Origin: Atrina japonica | Lineage: Eukaryota > Mollusca > Bivalvia > Pterioida > Pinnidae | Direction: 5' to 3' | Assembly: GCA_030159075.1 (NCBI GenBank) | Contig: BROG01000243.1 | Coordinates: 412,001-476,000, forward strand | DNA length: 64,000 nt | Shown here: positions 52,675-64,000 of the stretch, in pieces | How positions within the stretch are numbered: the stretch's first letter is position 1 | Layout: every line of letters starts with the position of its first letter | Notes under the pieces: model-generated | Databases searched by the model: none | The model's input: only the letters and a program-made list of their open reading frames with translations | Told to the model about the DNA's origin: nothing | Position numbers and translations under genes: made by a program

Positions 52675-53290
52675 ATAAAATCGTGGATACCAAAGTATAA
52701 ATCTTTAGGATGTCCAGAATACATAGATATACAAATCTGGTGATATTGGACAAACACGGACCTCTGGAAATACAGAGGTGGGATCAGGTGTCGTGGAGGA
52801 GCAAGCATCCCCTGTTGATCGGTCACATCCGCCTTGAGTCCACAGTCAGATTTAAAAAAAAATGGGTGAGGAAGAATTCTTCGTCATAATTGGCACAGAC
52901 GACTCAACAACCGTTTTCGAATAGGTTTGTTTGTATGTTGTTGTTTAACGTCCCACTCAACAATCATTCACTCATATGGAGACGTCACCAAATGCCGGCG
53001 AAGGGCTTCAAATTTTGGCCTATGCTCGGCACTTACGGCCATTGAGTAATGAGGATTCTTTAACGTGCCGTTACCTACTGTGACACGGGATCTCGGTTTT
53101 TACTGTCTCATCGGAAGGACAGGACTTTCGAATAGGTAACTCAATGTTGCATTTAGTGATACAGACTGATCGCAAATAAGACTACTATACCGAGGTAAAT
53201 ATAAAATTTGCGGAACGTTGACGTCAAACGCGATTTTCGGTACCCACGTGACAAGAACTTGTCAGTAAGAAGTTTATAGATACACATGTA
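52675..53290 (-). repeat. dispersed repeat B, extended copy split by a SINE
   Basis: Left part 52675-52925 (ATACCAAAGTATAAATCTTT, GAGGTGGGATCAGGTG, TTGGCACAGACGACTCAACA). It resumes at 53137 (TAACTCAATGTTGCATTTAG, AAATTTGCGGAACGTTGACG) in the same order as the copy at 10685-11075. Confidence 0.75.
52926..53125 (-). mobile_element. SINE family A, 5'-truncated, inserted in repeat B
   Basis: (CAAA) tail complement, GTTTAACGTCCCACTCAACA through CTCATCGGAAGGACAGGAC. The tRNA head is missing. Target duplication TTTCGAATAGG at 52915-52925 and 53126-53136. Confidence 0.9.
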
Positions 53291-53356
53291 TAATACTATT
53301 ATAGACATTCTAGGTACTTCGATCAGTAATTATAATGGATTCTCATAAAGTATTAG

Positions 53357-53459
53357 TATCATGTTCCCACTATTTGATTTACTAGTGGTTTTACCTAAAA
53401 AAGTGGGAATCCCACATTTTGGTAAAACCCCTGGTAAATCAAAAAGTGGGAACATGATA
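53357..53459. repeat. 103-bp palindrome (hairpin MITE)
   Basis: Arms TATCATGTTCCCACTATTTG and CAAAAAGTGGGAACATGATA; subterminal ACTAGTGGTTTTACC pairs with GGTAAAACCCCTGGT; a further inner AAGTGGGAATCCCACATTT palindrome at the centre. Confidence 0.85.
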
Positions 53460-53564
53460 TTTCGGTAAAATGATGTCATAATAACACATTTTTCATAAAG
53501 CATGGTTAGACAGGTTCTCATTTCTATTAAAAATAACTTTTACCGAGGCTAATCAGTATAACAC

Positions 53565-53690
53565 CCCCACCCCATTGGGGAATATTTTATGTAATTAACA
53601 GGAATTGCAATTAAAAGGAATATTTTATATATAAAAGATATGGAATGGTTTTGTGTTTTGCGTTCTTATGCAATAAACAGGCATATGCAT
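53565..53690. repeat. dispersed repeat P, copy 2 (right part)
   Basis: ATATTTTATGTAATTAACAG, GGAATGGTTTTGTGTTTTGC, AATAAACAGGCATAT match 1250-1410. The left part of this copy lies at about 52605-52680. Confidence 0.6.
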
Positions 53691-53716
53691 TTATAACACA
53701 TTTTATATTTTCTATA

Positions 53717-53984
53717 TTAAAGGGGCATTAGCTGTGTTTACCCAAAACAATTATTTCGGTGATTTTTTTTTTTTTTTTTCTACTTTTAGTACTTGTACTT
53801 GATATATAATAACAAATAAGAGCTATATACAAGTATTAAAAAAAAACTAGTATTTATATGAAAATTTAAGAATTCGTATGCCCATGTTTATCCGTTTTTT
53901 TATTTTTTTTTTATATCAATCTAAGTCGTAAAAAGAGGAAGAATTTAATTAATAAAAAAAACAGAGATTTTAAACGACACTTTA
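53717..53984. mobile_element. MITE family C, internally deleted copy
   Basis: Left end TTAAAGGGGCATTAGCTGTG intact. The internal block with the CAGTGTGGTAT motif is missing. Right end decayed (AAACAGAGATTTTAAACGACACTTTA). Confidence 0.7.
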
Positions 53985-54852
<868 letters not shown>

Positions 54853-56511
54853 AAAAATATCAGAAACTTCAAAAAGCCAATGCCTGTATCGAAGTGAAAT
54901 TGCTGACAGTCCTGTTTTGGAAACAAAAGCGTGGTTTTATTCAGAAAATATTATCACGGACATACATGTATATAACACATTAATTAGTGTTATTTATACA
55001 TATATACAGAAGATTACAATGTTTACTGGTTTTTAAGTTTTGTCACCCTACTGAGAGAGAGAGAGAGAGAGACTGGTTGTTACGTTAGTATTTTCGTCAT
55101 GATAAAAATTCTCAACACCCCCCTTTAAAAACTCCTGGATCCGCTCCTGAATTTTGAAGCGGCATCAGAAAGTAAACAAATAAATAGCATTGTTACAACT
55201 TTAATATATCTGACGCGAGTTGATTATTTGTAAGTTTACACAGTACAAGCTTATATATTTATGTTTATGTCGATGACCTATTTGGATTCATCTCCCAGGT
55301 ATGTTCGCCTACCTGCCTTTTGATCTGTGTGTGTGGTAAACGTCATCGAAATTGTCCTTAAACGAAAAAAACCCGGATGCTAAGGTGTGAAACGCTACCT
55401 GTGTAGTGTAATAAAGGTACCGGTGAGAGGTAAGGAATGTTTATAAAGTTGAGAAAAAACATAAAAGTTCACTGTTTTCAAAAATTAGTTGATTATAGTC
55501 AGTTAAAAATCATTACTGTATAATTTTCTAGAATAATTTAATGTTTTACAAGAATTTAATCTTGATCCATCCGAGTTTAAAAACTTGCAAATCGCGCTGT
55601 TTAAATTTCTGCACAATAAGTATGGCGGCGGATGACTCATTTTGATGCACTTAAGATTCCGTACAGACGGACTGTATTTCCAATGTTTAAGCAGCTCATG
55701 TCTTCAGCACTGATCAATTTATTCTACGGTGATTTAATTGCTTATCAAAGTCGGGAAATTGATACGGAAATGACTGTTGGGGGGTCTTTGTGTGTAGTTG
55801 TAGGATAACCATCACGCGCCACGCATAGCTGCACATGTCGCCTCCTATTTTAATTAAGTGTTGACATTCAAAATGGCACCGATTTGCCAACACCTTCACG
55901 ATCACCAGTAAAAGTAGGCTATACACTATACAACAAAGATATATATATGGAATATGATTATAGTTCTGATCAAAATTGATACAGACTGCATTATACTGGC
56001 CGAATTCAATTACTGAAAGTCAAAATTCTCAAACTTCTTAAAAATATATTCATGTATATATTTTTAAATATATGGTGGTGGTCAATTTTCACCATAACTG
56101 CGGTCCTACTAATTAATCTCACCTGTGCACAGACACTTCGAGTGCTATCAAGAATTTAGTTTCATGCCCAAGACATTTCGACGTCCAAAGACAAATAGTA
56201 CGTACCCAATAAAAGGCAAATTGTTCCCTGTGTACGATTTGTATTTTATCAGCGATATATAAAGCCTATATGTCTTCTTAGGTATTGTTCGTCAAAGCGT
56301 ATTTTCAAAATGGCAGATACCCCAGCCTGACATTTTATCCAATTAACAAGGTTTCCAAAATGTTTGGTAGATGGCAACCATCTGTGCTCTTTCTGTGTAA
56401 AAACTATCAAGTCACCAATCCCTGTTAGGCTATATATATATCGCTGATTTTATTGGGTGTGGTTTGTGATTTCTTGATATCATTCAGAAGTGTTCATGCA
56501 CTGGTAAAATA
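54853..56511. other. intergenic, nothing recognised
   Basis: Short GA run at 55051-55071 and a possible transposon end at about 55115-55150 (CTCCTGGATCCGCTCCTGAA). No gene. Confidence 0.45.
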
Positions 56512-56517
56512 GACCAT

Positions 56518-57602
56518 CAGAGTTTTCCCTGACGCAAAAATTCTGCGTATTTACGCGTAAAAACCCTAAATGACGCCTTAAATAAGATCTATTGCGTCCT
56601 AGTGGACGCGTTAAATACTTGATGTCTTTCGAGATTGTTTGGGTAAATAAACCAAGCATGCGACCTATTTCTACCAGTTTGCATCTTTTTTATGTCCATT
56701 TCTTATGTTCTAGTGCAATTCCACAAGAAAACCAAGAAACTGAATTCATCATTTTATTAATAATAAAACAGGAAAATCTTTACCTCTAATATAGATCTAG
56801 AATCAACAAAACAACATCGTTCATCACTTAATGGGTACTTCCGGAAATATAAATTAAAGATGGGATACCAAACCTGACTTTCATTTGAATTAAGGAAATT
56901 AAAAAATAATAATGAAAGTACTAATGATAGTTATATAAAATGATTTATTTACTCAAATGTTTATGTAAATCATACATATGATAAAGTACTTTAATACTTG
57001 AAATGGATAAAATAGATATAATTTTCAAATAAATAAATTTGGCGCATCAATTAGTAAGCTACATGTATTTAGTAACTTTTCAGTTTTGCATCTATATTTC
57101 TAAAAACATGTAATTGTATTTCAATTTATAGATTTTTAATATAAATTTTCCATATGATTTCAAATGTAGTTAAAACAACTATATTTTATTTAATTTCTTA
57201 TAAACCTTTAATCTATAGTACATGTATGTATACAATAATTATATATTGAATTAAGGGAACTCTGAGGGTTCAAGAACAAACCAGGAAATTACGATGGTGT
57301 TACAGTAATGTATAAAAATGGCACTAATGTTTTGTTTCACATATGAGTGCCGGAAAAAAACTACTCACTCTCCCGACATGATTAAGTTATGATCAGAAAA
57401 TAAATGCTCCACATGTACTCTTGATATTTTCCCTAATGGGATGTCTGTAATTATCAACAAAAGTGCCGTTTGACATTCAGTTTAATTCTGGTCGAATTGA
57501 AGTGGACTCCAAATGGACTCCTAAATTACCAAAATGGACTCCTAATTTTGTAGTTGTGGGAGTCCATGGACTCCTCATTTGAAAATCCCAGGGAAAACCC
57601 TG
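56518..57602. mobile_element. non-autonomous hAT-like element with 6-bp target duplication
   Basis: Left end CAGAGTTTTCCCTG (56518) and right end CAGGGAAAACCCTG (ending 57602) are inverted repeats. GACCAT flanks both (56512-56517 and 57603-57608). Subterminal repeats: GCGTCCTAGTGGACGCG on the left; TGGACTCCTAA/GGAGTCCATGGACTCC on the right. 1085 bp; no transposase frame found. CAGRG ends suit hAT. Six-base duplications are known in some hAT groups but 8 is usual. Confidence 0.75.
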
Positions 57603-57608
57603 GACCAT

Positions 57609-58126
57609 TTTCGAGTTGTCCTGTTACGTCACGATTCGTCCTAATAGAGTACAGTTTCAAAGAGAAAAGTAGGACATCATTATATTCCGGATAAGCAGTT
57701 TATCGCCTATATGACCAGGGATGTTAATATCATGAAGTAATAGGTACCAGATTTGAAAATTAGATTACAGGAAGGTGATGACGCTTTCCATATTTACAAG
57801 GGAGATAATTTAACTAAAATTAATGATTAATGAAAATATTACATAACCTCAATCAACCTTGTCCAACTTTCAGATGACGTCACGTAATCGGAGTACAAAT
57901 TATTGTGACAAAATTGAACGGAATGAGACAACTCGAAAATGGTCTACATGTATTACATTGTAGTAGACTACATGTAGGAATTAAAGCTGTTATCTGGAAA
58001 GGGTCTGTATTCAATAGACATTCCCAGTAAGTGTGGAAATCCTGACTGTTTCCTTGCAGAACTTTATGATATATAAAACATGTACATGTTTGTGTTTACG
58101 ATACAAGTCAGTAGCTCGAATTCCTC
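57609..58126. other. intergenic, nothing recognised
   Basis: No gene. Confidence 0.45.
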
Positions 58127-58400
58127 TTGGCAGTGAATTTATTTTATCTCATGAATATTCATGATCAGCACTTTATTTTGTTGTAACTGATAGTTAAATC
58201 TATAAAAGACCATTAGCTTGTGTCAAATTATCTTAGCTTGGAGAAATCATTTTCTTGTTTTCTGTTTGAATGCATAATTAATTGCATTCTAATTCAATGC
58301 TTTTGGGTTTGTTTTTGTTTTTTTCATGACAATGGATATATGTCACCAGCAGTGGGTGGTGTATCAGGTCTCCCCAAGAGCCATTTTGGGTTCTGTTACA
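58127..58400 (+). repeat. direct repeat, copy 1 (partner 59280-59430)
   Basis: AGTGAATTTATTTTA, CATTTTGTTGTAACTG-type, GTTAAATCT, ATGCTTTTGGGTTTGTTT, GTGTATCAGGT occur in order in both. The first copy has extra internal sequence. Confidence 0.6.
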
Positions 58401-59099
58401 GAATCCATTGTATCCCACTGAAGATTCCCGACATTTTTGAAAATATTGAAATGTGGTTATAGTTTTTTTTTCAGGCGGATTTTTTTTCTGAATTTCATGC
58501 TACAAAATTCCCATTTTCTAACCCAAATTCGTAATCTTGTCCTTTCAAGTTTTATCTTGTCAGAGTAAAATAATTCCAGATATTTTCAGGGACAAAAGGT
58601 AATGCAGTGACCTAGTTGTAAACTTGTCAAAAGCGTGACATATTTTCGAATTTATTTTTATGAAACAGGGCTTTTTCTGTAGATGTCCACGGGGCTGAAA
58701 TTTGGCCCCATTCTCAAAGTATAAAAATGCACAAATTAAATTATTATTATTTTTCCCAAATTGATGTTGAGCTTCATGACCCCATAATGTCACAAAAAAA
58801 AAAAATAATAATTATGGGGAAATGCATTTATATATTTTTTTTATTTTTCCTTCCTACAAAAAAATGCATTTTGCAACATGTATATCCATGTGTGCACTCA
58901 ACTTTTCCCATATATGAAACACAAATTCATGTTAAATAATTCCCAGTTGTGTCTATTATGATATGCCAATGGCATTTTAGAACTGCACCAAAATATTGAC
59001 AGAAAAAGACCTGCTGAAATAATCATGAACTACTGAAAAATCAATGAATGTATGCGGTGTTAAACACCATTCTAATTTAATCTAAAGCAATAAAAAAAA
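58401..59099. other. intergenic, nothing recognised
   Basis: No gene. Confidence 0.45.
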
Positions 59100-59195
59100 A
59101 CGGATTTAAGTAAATGCCACAAATTTTGACCTGTGCTAAGGACTGTCACCATTGCATAAACTGTTACTAAAAGTATCATCCGAAAGACGTGTGAC
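59100..59195 (-). mobile_element. SINE family E fragment
   Basis: GCCACAAATTTTGACCTGTG, CTAAGGACTGTCACCATTGC, GTATCATCCGAAAGACGTG. Confidence 0.55.
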
Positions 59196-59279
59196 TTACA
59201 CTTAGTATGCAGAATACATCTAGGTTAGACACAACTAAATAGTTGTCCATAATACAACAAAGTTTTACTGTATATCTCA

Positions 59280-59430
59280 CCTTTTAGTGAATTTATTTTA
59301 CTCCTGAATGACACATTTTGTTGTAACTGGTTAAATCTTAATAATTGATTATTTTTAGAAGAGTCCATTAATTTTTTCATGCTTTTGGGTTTGTTTGATG
59401 AGTTCAGGGTGTATCAGGTTGACCTATAAA
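59280..59430 (+). repeat. direct repeat, copy 2
   Basis: Partner of 58127-58400, about 1.15 kb downstream. Confidence 0.6.
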
Positions 59431-59826
59431 TCATACCGGTACATGGATCTTTTGGGGGGACATGGATTTTTTTCTGTCCTTTCCGCAATCAGAAAACAAA
59501 CACAAAACATTAGGCAAAAAATGTATCTTAATTGTTTTTTGTCACACGTGCAAATTTTAACCCCCAAAAACAGTTTTTCTTTAAAAAGACAGTGGAATCT
59601 GAATTCAGATAGATTTCAGGAAATTGACTCTAAATTTAGCAGAGTACCAGAAAGAATTATGCTGATTCAGCATTTTCAATTCTAAATAGTTATACTTTAT
59701 TTTGCTGTGTAAAAATGTGTTCATTGATGCAATATAACAATCAGATACAAGGATAAATTCACAATAGTAGCTAGCTAAGATTTCCCAAGAATCCCTACAC
59801 TCTTTCCGCAATCAGAAACCAACCAC

Positions 59827-60084
59827 GGCCATCCTTAAAAAGTTTCTGGTTTGCTGTAATGCATCTCTGACTTTTTACTGTGAGTAGGTAGGTAGGATTT
59901 TTTTTTTTTCAAAATCTGTACCGTAAATTATATGCATGTACAATATACATTTAAGCAATAAGAACATACCGGAAGCCTGGTACAAAAAAAAAAATTCTCG
60001 AAATGGCAATGAAAAAATTTGAGTTGCAGGGTTTTGAGTGAGTAAGTTGTGTTGCAGCAAACCAACAATTTTTTATGGATGGCC
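59827..60084. mobile_element. MITE-like element with GGCCATCC ends
   Basis: Left GGCCATCCTTAAAAAGTTTC plus TGGTTTGCTG; right CAGCAAACCAACAATTTTTT plus ATGGATGGCC. Imperfect ~32-bp inverted ends enclose about 190 bp. Confidence 0.75.
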
Positions 60085-60199
60085 CAATTTTCGGGGTGTT
60101 TTTTAAAGTCTTTTGTATGACCCTGTATCGGAAAACAACCCTAGACCTTCTGCTTGCAAGTTGATTGCTCTGTTGCTATGCCACCCTATTCTATTGAGA

Positions 60200-60575
60200 C
60201 TCCACACAGTGACCGCTTGTGGTGGTCTAGTGGAAGGATGTACGACTCGCAAATTGAAGGTACAGGGTTTGATTCCCGGTACCGGGTCATACCTAAAACT
60301 TTAAAAATATTAGTGACTGTTCCTTCACCAAATGCTTGGCATACATGTACAAAGTGAAAGTCACTGGTCTTTCAGATGAGACTTAAAACCGGAGCCCTGT
60401 GTCGTGGAAGTTGTGGCACGTAAAAGAACATCTCATTGCATTGGCATACATTGTAAGTCCATAGCACAGGTCAAAATTTGTGACACTTCAGTAAGTTCAC
60501 TTAAAGCTGGTGACATCTCACTATAAGTAAAAAAAAATTTTTGAAGGGATGTAAAACAACAAACAAACAAAACTC
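60200..60575 (+). mobile_element. SINE family E, most complete copy
   Basis: Head GTGGTGGTCTAGTGGAAGG (A-box), GGTTTGATTCCCGGTACC (B-box), body AGTGACTGTTCCTTCACC, TTTCAGATGAGACTTAAAAC, CCATAGCACAGGTCAAAA, AAAGCTGGTGACATCTCAC, tail TAAAACAACAAACAAACAAA. Confidence 0.85.
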
Positions 60576-60727
60576 AACACAGTGACCACTATCATACATG
60601 TACATGTAGATGTCAATGTAGGTCTGTAGCATATTAACATGCAAGTCGATATTTGTGACAATTGTCCCCTACTTGCTGATGTTTCCAGAATTAAGTGTAA
60701 AATTCTTGGACACATTAGAAACATTAC

Positions 60728-60880
60728 ATTATACCGTGGAACCTGTCTTGAGAGACCACCCCTTTTGTCACTGAAATGTGGTCTCTCAAGACAGGTGGTC
60801 TCTCAAAAGAGATTGTATATAAAGGATGATATATCATTGTGGTCTCCAAAGGCAGCTGGTCTTAAAGACACATTAGAAAT
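60728..60880. mobile_element. mariner-like repeat (family L)
   Basis: ACCGTGGAACCTGTCTTGAG at left; GTGGTCTCTCAAGACAGGTGG repeated inverted inside; GTGGTCTCCAAAGGCAGCTGG at right. Confidence 0.6.
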
Positions 60881-61938
60881 TTGACATTTATATCTTTATT
60901 TTTAACCTAAAGCTGATTTTGTTAGACAGTAAATTCCATTATTTTACTTGTTGGGGACCACTGGTTAGTTTTTTTTCCCCCACAGGTACAGCAGGGGCTA
61001 CACGTAATGGAGCCTTTCTAGGACAGGGTACTGTACACTTTTAGTTTGGGAATTTTATGTCGCAGTGGACTAAATCTGATAAAATAAAAAGTAACTATGG
61101 TCATTTTACTAATATAAATAAAGATACAACATTTGTAATTCATTTAACTTTTTTTTATTAAACTGACAACATGGCGTTCATTTGAAGACATGGAGGTTTT
61201 AATTGAGAAGTACAGGTTCTTTAAGTTGTAAAATGTTCTTTGTGTATATACCACACGTGAGCTACCTGTACAAGGTGTGAACATAGTTGGGAAATGTTGG
61301 CTCGAAATTGGGGAAAATATAGCAGATTTTGCATTGGTTATGGGTCCTTTTACAGGACCCACATGTTGATGATAATTAATCCCGGTACAGTGTACATTCA
61401 ACCAGAATTTCTCTGCCACCATACAACTTACAAGTCGTGATTTTGTTGGCTTTTTTCAAAATTACCTTTAATATTTTAGGGGGAAATATGTAACTTTCTT
61501 TGAAAATTGCAAAATTTCAAATAATGAATTGATTGTACTAAATCTTGAGGTAAATTGAAGTTCACATAATCACAGTGATTTTCCTACCTAAAAAAATTCT
61601 GGGTCCAGGGTTCGGAAGATTCATGTATGTATACAACATTTTTACTAAGACAGAAAAACATTATTTGAGACAATTCTTTGAAAATTCTTTATTTTTTATT
61701 TTGAATTCAACACTGGGAATTTTGCATATTTTAGGGAAAGTACACGCTACTCTAGCATTGGAAATGGGTCCTGTAACCGGACCCAAAATCAACCTACATG
61801 TAGGAAAATCCCTGAATCAATATATTCTGAATAAAAACTGAATATAATGACTAGGTATCATGTCCAGATCTCAATAGCACTTTTACAATATAAAAAAAAT
61901 TAACATTTCAAATTTTCACATACTATTACTGCCAATAC
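60881..61938. other. intergenic, nothing firm
   Basis: Two similar patches, GCATTGGTTATGGGTCC (61332) and GCATTGGAAATGGGTCC (61754), each followed by an ...GGACCCA partner. No gene. Confidence 0.4.
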
Positions 61939-63231
61939 TATTGGGAAAATTGTATATAATATTTGGGATAATTTTAAGCCTTTTTTTTAACTTATTGAGA
62001 AATGTTCTCAAGGGAACACAGCCTAATTGTGAAGGTAATTAGAGGCAGACAATATCACTGACAGATGTGTGTATTATACCTGAATAAATTGTTGAATTAA
62101 GTGGCGTACAGTACAAATGTACGTAAAGCATTGTTAAAACAAACCTTTTCGTCAGCAAAGTCTCCACATCAGACCAGTGAAAAAAATTTAAGAGCGTGAC
62201 AAATAAATAAACAGTGACCCACAACTGGCCACAAAGGGAAAAGTATTCCGACCATAGTGATACATGTACACACACATGCACGCACCGAAATTTATTAAAA
62301 CAATCGTCTGATTGCATTCCTGTCAATAATTTCCTTTGATTAATTATCATGTATACATGTAAATATACGTCACTTCTTTTTTTTTTTACTCTCAGCGGGC
62401 CATCATTCACTGCAGTATTCCATGGTTATCGGAGTGTTTGATTAATTAAAATAACCAGATTGCTCTTCAAATTACTGTCCCACGCAGAATCTCAAACTTA
62501 AAATTATCTGTGTCATTCATATCGTGATAAGCTGACAGAAATGTCATGTTAAATGATGTAGACATTTGTTCTGAAATATAGCATTATTAATAACATGCAT
62601 TCAATATCCGTTTCTAAAGCAGTACAGATGGACTACTGGCCTGGTATTGATTTTCGTGTGTTGTATCACACACAAGGCATATTTTAGCGCGTGATTATTC
62701 CGGGGTCCTACATAATTATTGATGAGAATCTGTGTTATATGCGACTGTCAGTTATACATGACGAGAGATGTATTGGTTGAAGAGTTCTGTGAGAAACGTC
62801 ACCATTTTCAAATCTGTGATTATAATATGTATACATGTATGATGCCTGGGAGTTTAGTACTGTTACTGGGTTTCTGAAGGAAGTGTCCAAGAATTCAGAA
62901 ATTGTGTAAGTAAAGCTTAATGTGTTACAGCAAGTTACAGTTAACAGTATTTTCCATGTTGACATTGTGTTCTGTTAGACAAAAAAATGTTATTGATAAC
63001 GTTGCTAACAAAAAGGTTTTGTTTTAACAATGCTTTACGTACGTATGTACTGTATGCCACATCCAATTTTTTTCAGGTCTATACATACATCTGTATACAT
63101 CTGTCACTGTGATATTGTCCACCTATAATCTCCTTCAAAATTAGGCTGTTTCCCCTAGAGAAAGTTCCCCAAACTGTACAAAAAAAAATAAATCATAAAA
63201 TTATCACAAATAATATACAATTTTCCCAATA
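61939..63231. mobile_element. element with ~235-bp inverted ends
   Basis: Left arm about 61939-62170 and right arm about 62990-63231 are diverged reverse complements. Shared: TATTGGGAAAATTGTAT, ATTTGGGATAATTTTA-type, ACAGCCTAATTGTGAAGG, GACAATATCACTGACAGATG, GTACGTAAAGCATTGTTAAA, ACAAACCTTTT. The interior (62171-62989) has no recognisable gene; minus-strand frames at 62039-62410 and 62735-62965 have no known motif. No clear target duplication. Confidence 0.75.
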
Positions 63232-63405
63232 CAGTGAGACTTGTATATATACCAACCTCCTTCTGGACACAGGAAAACCGGTCTTTATAGGGAGGTTGAA
63301 CTTGATTTGTACACAAATGGTACTATTGGGGACAGCAAAAACAGTCTTTGTGACCAGGTGGTCTTTATACACAGGTGGTCACTAAAGCAGGTATTACAGT
63401 AGTTA
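63232..63405. mobile_element. mariner-like repeat (family L)
   Basis: ACAGTGAGACTTGTATATAT at left; GTGGTCTTTATACACAGGTGG and GCAGGTATTACAGTA at right. Abuts the preceding element directly. Confidence 0.6.
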
Positions 63406-63454
63406 TGTAAATTTGGTATAGGTACATCTACTATCTAGGTCAGTATGTGTGAAT

Positions 63455-63628
63455 CTGTATTGAGAGACCACTGTTATTGAAAGACCAGTCCACATGACCT
63501 GTGAGACCGCTTTCTGAAAACCACTAAGTTGATTAATCCTTTAAATAAAACTTTTTTTAATGGAGGGACCACCTGTCATTTTTGGTGGCAGAGGTGGTGG
63601 TCTCTCAAGTTAGGTTTTACTGTAATCA
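63455..63628. mobile_element. mariner-like repeat (family L)
   Basis: TGTATTGAGAGACCACTG at left, GTGGTGGTCTCTCAAGTTAGG and TTTTACTGTAA at right. Confidence 0.6.
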
Positions 63629-64000
63629 CAATCGTTGGTGGCTCTGATGCAGATGATCAATAAATGACCTACATCATAACATGTAGAACAGAACTGTCTT
63701 TTGAAGGACTTTGTTTAGATTTGGTGGCATAGAGTTATTACTGTATCCAGAATACATTGTTTGTCTGTACAAATGTACGGCATAATGATCGGGTGAGCCC
63801 TGACAAAACTGTTTGCAAATACAAGAGTCTCTTCAAATTCATTGTCATTTGACTTACCATTCGGAAATTTCCTCTGCGAATTGGGGGGAAAAATACATAT
63901 TTTTTTTTTTTTTGCATTTGCGTTTTTTTCCTTTTGACAGTTCCCTTTTTGATATGGTGGAAAATCCCTTGTACTAGTTCAAAGATGGGGGATATTGTTT
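63629..64000. other. window edge, nothing recognised
   Basis: No gene; T run at 63900-63914. Confidence 0.45.

Noticed and set aside
59395..62965. Several 60-120 residue frames near the right end
   Set aside because: No domains, no splice-compatible partners and AT-driven composition; treated as chance frames.

Overview
This window looks like nuclear DNA of a bivalve mollusc, probably oyster-like. The evidence is two intron-rich animal genes with ordinary GT-AG splice sites, a visibly AT-rich background, many long (TA)n/(GA)n arrays, and dense tRNA-derived SINEs and small inverted-repeat elements of types I associate with bivalve genomes. The species assignment is an inference. I see nothing bacterial or viral and no CRISPR array.

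Layout. 1-8188: intergenic repeats (SINE, inverted-repeat elements, microsatellites) and a decayed LINE reverse-transcriptase tail at 6385-6935. 8189-22577: a three-exon plus-strand gene for a 243-residue four-helix membrane protein of the claudin/PMP22 type (exons 8189-8405, 12421-12570, 22213-22577). Its introns hold copies of nearly every repeat family in the window. 22578-32448: intergenic, with microsatellites, MITE-like elements and SINEs. 32449-48251: a complete four-exon plus-strand cytochrome P450 gene of the CYP2 clan (490 residues; exons 32449-32782, 40547-41062, 42330-42770, 48070-48251). Its first intron carries a tandem duplication, a LINE remnant, SINEs and a 951-bp foldback element. 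Its third intron carries a 150/172-bp tandem array. 48252-64000: no gene recognised; SINEs, nested repeats, a hAT-like element with a 6-bp target duplication (56518-57602), a 1.3-kb element with long inverted ends (61939-63231) and mariner-like fragments.

The two genes share no evident pathway. The P450 should be an ER-bound monooxygenase. The claudin-like protein should sit in a membrane, perhaps at cell contacts.

The most unusual structure is at 39136-40086. Two ~365-bp inverted arms enclose a ~215-bp spacer encoding only the start of a PIF1-type helicase (Walker A GMPGTGKT, then TASTGVAA), and the whole unit is flanked by a perfect 7-bp direct repeat (TATCAAC). It reads as a non-autonomous transposon that captured a helicase fragment. 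Other notable points are a ~375-bp MITE family ending in TTAA, several insertions nested inside older repeats with visible target duplications, and (TA)n arrays that begin where mariner-like termini end.
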